Assembly (NCBI GenBank): GCA_000729835.1
Contig: JFHB01000050.1
Span: 1-64,000 of the forward strand
DNA: 64,000 bases
Direction: 5' to 3'
Origin: Atkinsonella hypoxylon
Lineage: Eukaryota; Ascomycota; Sordariomycetes; Hypocreales; Clavicipitaceae
In this document: piece by piece, positions 58,388 to 64,000 of the stretch
Position numbering within the stretch: the first letter of the stretch is position 1
Layout of the letters: each line of letters begins with the position of its first letter
Notes under the pieces: model-generated
The model's database searches: none
The model's input: only the letters and a program-made list of their open reading frames with translations
What the model was told of the DNA's origin: nothing
Translations under genes and position numbers: made by a program

Positions 58388-58753
58388 ATGGATTCCTCCC
58401 TGCACGAGGTCTGGCAAGCTGCTGCAGGCAGCCCATTCCTCCCAACCATCAGCAAGAACAGTCAATTTCTCGTTGGGTTCCTACTGATGCTTCTGGGCAT
58501 CTCGATTACCGGTGTCTTTGCTCTGAGTGAGTTTACGATTGACCATCTACCGAGTATCTGCTAACTCTATCTTGAGATCGATCTCTCGTTAACCTGACTG
58601 TGCTCGGTATTCCTGCGTCCCTGGCTTTCGGGTATGTTGCCGCCATGCTATGCTATTCCCCATTCGAATGTGTCAATACCGCCCGAGGGTCTAACCTTCT
58701 TGCCCAGTTTTGGAACCGTGTATATGTTCTGCGCAGTCGGCGTCTACGTTTAA
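58388..58753 (+). CDS. ost5: OST5/TMEM258 homologue, oligosaccharyltransferase small subunit
   Basis: Two-TM subunit of the ER oligosaccharyltransferase that N-glycosylates nascent proteins. Three small exons, 58388-58526, 58577-58631 and 58708-58753, give 240 nt, 79 residues, close to yeast Ost5 (86). The protein starts MDSSLHEVWQAAAGSPFLPT, then TM1 (FLVGFLLMLLGISITGVFAL), NRSLVNLTV, and TM2 (LGIPASLAFGFGTVYMFCAV), ending GVYV exactly as yeast Ost5 does. Introns are 50 nt (CTAAC branch, GAG acceptor) and 76 nt (CTAAC). The gene is too fragmented to show as a long frame. It lies 220 bp upstream of RAD1 on the same strand. Confidence 0.9.
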
Positions 58754-58972
58754 GATATCCAACTTTTCTGCAAAATTTCCTGGCTCGGGACCCAGTACAT
58801 ACAGTGTATATTAATAGGGAGTGCGAAGTATAGAGAACATCGTTTGAAGCGACTGTTATCTGGTTCTATTATCTTGCTTTCCGACTTCTATCTAAAGAGA
58901 AAAAAAACGTTCTTTTGCATTTGATTTACTTGCTACAATACACATTCAGCACCATTTGGGAACACCGCTGAA

Positions 58973-60014
58973 ATGGCGCCTGAGAACCCGCCGATCTTTC
59001 GAGCTGTAGCTACGTCTACAAGGCCATTATCTCAGCTCCTGCGGTGTATTAACTTTGCACCAAGAGTCCACGTTCAAATTACAGAAGAAGGCATCAGATT
59101 TGCAGCCGATCACTCTAGAGTGATGCAAGGTTCGTAAACGAGCCTTGATTGAACCTCAGCCTTTTTCTCGTTCCAAGGGGGAGCTAATTCACGGCTTAGG
59201 TGTTGCCTTTCTCGACAAGGCGCTGTTCTCGGTGTATAGTCTTAATTTGCCGGCCGTGGATGATGGCGAGGCCGCTGATCTGCCAAATTTCCAGATATCC
59301 TTGGCCTCGCTTTTAGAAGTCCTTCAGATTTTCGGTGCCGTCGACGTGGCTGCCAAAGCACAGAAGGCTGAGCAAGACCCATATAGAAGCAATTTGAGGA
59401 ACTACAGAGCGGATGCTTTCAGCAACCAGGCGTTGGGCATATCTGGAACTTGCACCCTTCTGTACAACGAAGAAGGTGACCCTTTCAAGATCACTATTGA
59501 GGAATCAGGAGTGAAAACAACGGCTGGTCTCACGACATATGTCCCAGAACTGCCTGAGGACATTCCTTTTAACCGTGAGGAGCTCTCGTTCAAAATCATC
59601 ATGCCGTCACGATCACTGCTGGACTCTCTCGCCGAAATTTCTCCCATTGCGCCGGACAAGCTGACCATTGTTGCAACCAAAGCGCCGCCCTTCTTATCGC
59701 TGGCTGGCACGGGGGACCTCGGGAGCTCTGCAGTCGATTTCGCCCGAGGACGAGATCTTCTAGAAACATTTGCAATTGCCGACCGCTGGTCGCAGACATA
59801 TAAATTTGATTTCATCAAGAATTCTACAGAGGCCATGCGCATTGCCAACAAAATTAGTCTTCGAGGAGATGACCAGGGTGTGTTGAGTCTGCAATTCATG
59901 GTTGAGATGGAGGGAGGAAAACGAAGTTTTCTGGACTTTCGATTTGTGCCATTTTTTTCATTTGACGAGGACGATGAAGATGACGGTTGCGAAACTGGAT
60001 TTGAAGAAGACTAG
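58973..60014 (+). CDS. rad1: RAD1 homologue, 9-1-1 checkpoint clamp subunit
   Basis: PCNA-like subunit of the Rad9-Rad1-Hus1 clamp that loads at damaged DNA and activates the ATR/Mec1 checkpoint (fission yeast Rad1, budding yeast Rad17). Exons 58973-59129 and 59200-60014 (70-nt intron, GTTCGT donor, GGCTTAG acceptor) give 972 nt, 323 residues. The N-terminus contains RPLSQLLRCINFAPRVHVQI, ITEEGIRFAADHSRVMQ and, across the splice, GVAFLDKALFSVY, the expected clamp fold start. Later SISGTCTLLY-like, FKITIEESG and SLQFMVEME sequences match the second half. The C-terminus is acidic (DEDDEDDGCETGFEED). Confidence 0.95.
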
Positions 60015-61365
60015 AATGATGGGTCCCAATACAGAGTATTCGGTACTGTTATGCAGAGCACAAAGTCTTAGCATTGTGGGCGCCTTTAAGGGAGGGCCAC
60101 AGGGCCACTTGATATCTTGATTGTCGCGAACAAGGATCCATCTCCTCATGGTCTGTTTTCGTTTGACACCCAACATAGACCCTCATCTTGACAAGCCTCT
60201 CCTTAGTAGTGGACTCAGAATGGACGCATGTGTCATCGTCATCCATTCATTGATAAAAATGGCAGGCTCACCAGACAGGGGGATTTTACCTAGCTTCTAA
60301 ATGTGAAGAGGCAGCCGAAACCAGGAGTTGTCAAGAAGCGAGACAGGTGTGACCTGGAGGCGGTGATTGCGCGGGCTGGCGAGCTACGAACTGGAATGAG
60401 GTGGGCGCCCACATTCGTTGCGCAGACTTGTCCAAGGGAGGTTGCGAGGGAGGATCACGTATTTGATTGCAAAGCCCATAAAAGATCATAACCCATAACA
60501 TAAATACAAGGGGATGGACACTGTCCTCACGTAAATGAAGTAAGCCGGTTCTTTTGAACAGATGCCAACCCACGAAAATCAGCGTGCAAGTATCAGAAGC
60601 AGAACATTTACCACGACGCTCGTCATCCATCCACCGATATGCTTCTTTCCAAGGGTATCAGACTTGAAGACGAGGGCGAGAAGAACAAGCGGAGACATTG
60701 CTTCGAGATTCTCCTTTCTTTTCCTGGGCGGCTAGTCGCATGTGTTGGAAGCTTTCTTGCTCCATGCTGCGCGAGTCATACCAGCTACACAGAAGACGAC
60801 ACGGAGACCAATGAAGATTGCCAAACACTCCTTCATGAACGAGCGATTCGATTCCCCACGCACGCTGCCTCGTCATTCTTGAAGACAGGAACCCCGCGAT
60901 CCATGCGCGAGGCGAATCACACCCTATTAGACTGACAGAGGAAGACGTCAATGTCACAGAATTACAACTGGCGCATACATACGAAGCACATCCATCTAGA
61001 CAGCTCCTCGTGGTTGCGGTATAACAACCATTAGGTCGAGGTTTAACCTTTTGAAACTGGCACTGTCGAATGGAGGGAGGTGCACAGCTTACCACAGCCA
61101 CGTTCGGCATTTCCACAAACGGACTGAAATCGCGAGTCATGGTCCTCCTGTGCTACAGTCGCAGGTGCGGCTGATGGTGAAAGTTTTGGGGGCATGTTTC
61201 AAGTTTGCGGTGGAGCGCGTACGTGGCAGGCGGTACGTTTGCGCGAAAATGCTGTGCTACGGTCGAGAAGGCTGAGTACGGGCGGTAGAGGAGGGTAGTG
61301 AAGCATAACTAGTTAGTGGTATTCCTTATTGTTAAAAAATAAGCTTTTTTATAGCCTATTTTTAT
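60015..61365. other. Intergenic, about 1.35 kb, one doubtful minus-strand locus
   Basis: RAD1 3' flank followed by unassigned sequence. On the minus strand, 61140 down to about 60600 shows a fair ATG, a GTAAGC donor-like site and two hydrophobic stretches in one frame, but no complete model could be closed (see findings). Just before copy B, 61330-61365 shares words with the LTR-like insertion at 1690-1730 (TATAGCCTATTTTTATGC). Confidence 0.4.
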
Positions 61366-61560
61366 GCCTTCTAGCGCTCTAGGCAGTTACTACTACAGTC
61401 GCTAACATTTAGTTTTATGGCTCTATGTTATGAGTAGCAGCTTACTAGCTGCCTAGGTAAGCAGCACTAATTACCACTATTGTTATCTGGTAGCGCTAAA
61501 AATATTGACGCTAATTGAAGGCTGTTGTTGTGAACGGAATGTGGGCGGTATGTACTGTAG
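61366..61560 (+). repeat. Dispersed repeat, copy B
   Basis: Less mutated counterpart of 7300-7490 in the same orientation, keeping more CpA/TpG. It lies in a short repeat island, directly before the inverted-repeat element. Confidence 0.6.
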
Positions 61561-61673
61561 GTATCCCTAGTGGGCCAATCGGGACTAGCCACGACAATAA
61601 CTTAGATTTGGTTGTGAATTTCACTATTATAGAAGTACTAACAATTTCACTGTATACAAAGAGGTACATTCTT

Positions 61674-61991
61674 GATCTGGACAATTAGCTCTAGTTCTGT
61701 GTTGTTCTTAGAGAGATCACTTTTATTGTATTTAGAAGGCATCGCGAAAACCGGAACCCCCCTTCCAACCCCCCCCCCTCCCCCCGAGGACACTAAAATG
61801 CCTCAAAATTCAGGCTTTAATACATTCTATCAATACCTACCCCTGCCAACCTGCGACATCGGGCACCCACACACCGCCCATCCCTTTGGCAGTGCGAAGT
61901 CAGCACCACAACGGTTTTCGCGATGCCTTTTAAATACAATAAAAGTGATCTCTCTAAGAACAACACAGAACCAGAGCTAATTGTCCGGATC
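61674..61991. mobile_element. 80-bp inverted repeat with 158-bp spacer, foldback/MITE-like
   Basis: Arms 61674-61753 and 61912-61991 are reverse complements over 80 bp with only about three differences, all transitions. Arm ends are GATCYGGACAATTAGCTCT and CATCGCGAAAACCG. The spacer is C-rich near 61757-61788. A diverged arm occurs at 26775-26848, showing a dispersed family. The spacer has no coding frame of note, so the element would be non-autonomous. Related flank sequence outside the left arm (61622-61665) is also shared with 26637-26680, so the true element may extend further left. Confidence 0.65.
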
Positions 61992-62252
61992 GATAATGCT
62001 CGCGATATAGGTGTTGGAACAGGCAGCATCAGGCCCGTTGCTGCGAGTTGATTGGCCCCGATGATCCACATCGGGGCCCGCGTTGATTGGATGCACGCGT
62101 CAGATAAGTGGGATCTCACGTGGTATCCACAACATTATACGAGCCAAATCATGCCTGATGATCTATCTGTAGCTAGCTCCAGTACCAGCAACAACCTCTG
62201 TACTTCCACCAAAAGTCAACGTAACGAAATCAAAAGAACGTCACGTGACTCG
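61992..62252. other. Short intergenic, FHA-kinase 3' flank
   Basis: 260 bp between the inverted repeat and the kinase stop codon. It contains a short hairpin-like CCCCGATG...CATCGGGG around 62056-62080 that could be a 3' processing or chance structure. Confidence 0.35.
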
Positions 62253-63811
62253 TCAGCTAGCAGGCATAAAATCCACTGCGTCCGCCGGGTTCCTCGGACG
62301 GTTTTCGGCGGTGACGACTTCCTTCTCTTCCATGCGCTGGTCCGACTCCATGCGCTGGTCCGACTCAGGCCCTTCCTTCCCTGGCAAATCGCGGCCTTCT
62401 CCGTTGAAGATCTTCTCCAGCATTTGTGCTGCTGTAGCCCGCTGGTTAGGGTTTACAATTGCCATTTCCTGTAGCGGCTGAAGCGTCGCCTCATTGGCCG
62501 CCTCCCTAACCGCTTTGATTCTCAGCAAAGTCGTCTGCAGTGGCTTATCCCGGAAGCCAGCTACATTCATCGCGTAAGTGACGGTGACAAAGAGAGACCA
62601 GATATCCATCTTCGGCGTCTGCGGCAGTTGCGAGGCCGGGTCTAGCTCGGGCGCCATGTAAGCGCTCGACCCAGCCCATGTCCGGGCATCGCCAACTACA
62701 TTCGCAAGACCAAAATCTGCAAGTTGGTATATGTATTCTCCACCTGGTATCGGCGTATAGAGAATGTTCGCAGGCTTGATGTCGCGGTGAATGATGCTGT
62801 TGTTCGCAAGGTAGTCAAGCGCCTGAAGCATTTGGTGAACTAATGTATTGACTAAAGTGGGCGCCTTGGTATAGAGACCATCTTGAATCAGGCTTTCGAC
62901 GTTTCCGTGTTTAAGCTCCGTGATGATTTCAAAATGGTTTTCTCCCCACTGAGCCGCTCTGTATTCTATGATATGCCTCTGGTACTATTAGCTGACTGCT
63001 AAAATGGTGGAGCTACCTGGGTTGTTCTTACATGTGAAATCCGAGTCAATATCTCAACTTCCCGCTTCAACATAACATAATCATAGGACTGGAGGGTAGG
63101 CCGCTTCATCTGTTTGAGCGCCAGATACTCGCCAGTGTCAACATTGGCAACCCTCCAAACCTCACCGAACGATCCACTTCCAAGTCTCTCTCGTCTTGAA
63201 TACCTGATGCTGACCCGACTGACAGGTGTATGGATCTGAGTCATAGGCCGAGATGATGCAAGAGTCGGCGGCTCGTGTAGAAGCGTCCGAGTATGGCGGG
63301 GGTTGTCCTCTTTGTAGTTTAGATGTGAGCGGGCCGCAATTTCATTTTCTTCATGCCAAATAATTCGGAATTGGTACATGTCGTGGGTCACTCCACCAAA
63401 TCCGAACTCTAAATTGATGTCCTTGTCTACAAGAACTCGGCGAGGGGTACGCCCAGGCTCAAATGACATTGCCGTCTTCCCCAAAAACCGTGTCGATCGA
63501 TTACTTGACCGATCTTGGAACATGATTTCCTTCTTGTTGCCTTCGTGGAGCTCGAAAGAGCAATGAACACGTGAGATATCTGGTCCGTCGACTACAATGT
63601 CGCCAAACCGCCCGATAGTGGCCAATGTATAGCATGACTTTGATCCGATATGAGGACCAATGTCAAGTCCATGGAGGGTCTCCCTGCTATTAATGTCTCC
63701 AAAAACCGAGACAAGATGAGCATTTTCGGACTGGTTCAGAATGTTTTTAGCCTGATCGTTTGAAGGAACAAGTGAAAAGAGAGCAAGAGGATGAGGTCCG
63801 TTGCGAGGCAT
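62253..63811 (-). CDS. FHA-domain Ser/Thr protein kinase (Rad53/Chk2-like architecture)
   Basis: Minus-strand exons 63032-63811 and 62253-62978 (53-nt intron) give 1506 nt, 501 residues. The ATG at 63811 is preferred; the frame is open five codons further only through a TTG. An FHA domain spans about residues 45-155 (IGRFGDIVVDGPDISRVHC). The kinase domain starts around 210: GSGSFGEV loop, LALKQM with the VAIK-type Lys, HRDIKPANILY, DFGLAN and a MAPE motif, so catalytic residues are present. The C-terminus carries a duplicated SDQRME segment from an 18-bp tandem repeat at about 62330-62365. FHA-plus-kinase order matches Cds1/Rad53/Chk2, but fungi carry several such kinases and the remaining sequence does not specify which. 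Confidence 0.9.
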
Positions 63812-64000
63812 GGTGAATGACGACAATGTTTATATAAACAGAGCGCGGGATAAAAACACAATTGTAATACAGATGATCCCATTATGGCCGTGTAACTGGC
63901 TTGTGGTGGATTTAAATAGGCCGTCACCTTTTCCAGCTTCTTATCCTCAAAGTTGATTTGAAACAAGATGCCCACACTTACAGTACTTTGTTCCTGCTAT
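63812..64000. other. Upstream flank of the FHA-kinase
   Basis: Probable kinase promoter, with a TTTATATAAA element at about 63829-63838, directly upstream on the minus strand. Nothing else was recognised before the window ends. Confidence 0.4.

Noticed and set aside
1..64000. tRNA, rRNA and CRISPR features
   Set aside because: By eye I found no convincing A/B-box pair with cloverleaf, no rRNA-like sequence and no spaced direct-repeat array; a tRNAscan run would be the decisive check.

Overview
The window looks like nuclear DNA of a filamentous ascomycete (Pezizomycotina), probably a sordariomycete and perhaps a hypocrealean. The genes have short introns (50-131 nt) with GTRNGT-type donors and CTAAC-like branch sites. 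The gene set is fungal, and the repeats carry the extreme C-to-T/G-to-A decay of repeat-induced point mutation (RIP). The order-level placement is inference only.

Layout. 1-7.3 kb is an AT-rich RIP block. It holds a plus-strand Gypsy pol relic interrupted by an LTR-like insertion, an unidentified decayed reading frame of about 620 codons, and repeat fragments. 7.97-22.7 kb is gene-rich: a J/X-domain chaperone, an unknown coiled-coil protein, a cytochrome b5-like protein, NBS1, an MFS monocarboxylate-type transporter and an acetate-transporter-family protein. 22.7-28.8 kb has no convincing gene; it contains microsatellites, one copy of a repeat that recurs near 61.7 kb, and a truncated Gypsy chromodomain relic with its LTR. 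28.9-35.3 kb carries UTP4 and a PNG1-like protein whose catalytic Cys is Val. 36.17-43.24 kb is one complete but RIP-destroyed Ty1/Copia element with 226-bp LTRs and a 5-bp target duplication. 43.5-63.8 kb is gene-rich: a SWIM/RING protein, two conserved unknowns, MPDU1, a DUF7514-type protein, another unknown, GCN5, OST5, RAD1 and an FHA-kinase. A repeat island lies at 61.3-62.0 kb.

The unique-sequence genes are housekeeping genes rather than a pathway cluster. Themes recur, without evidence of co-regulation: DNA-damage signalling (NBS1, RAD1, the FHA-kinase), ER glycosylation and protein quality control (MPDU1, OST5, PNG1-like, J-protein), chromatin (GCN5) and ribosome biogenesis (UTP4). 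Most gene models were rebuilt by hand from splice sites and reading-frame closure. Several true 5' ends (NBS1, GCN5, OST5, RAD1, the J-protein) lie in exons too short to appear as long ORFs.

I did not find a convincing new multi-gene system. The most notable items are the edge-protected RIP pattern and long 3' segment of the Copia element, the unidentified decayed frame at 3.5-5.3 kb, the 80-bp inverted repeat at 61.7 kb with a diverged relative at 26.7 kb, and the PNG1 active-site loss.
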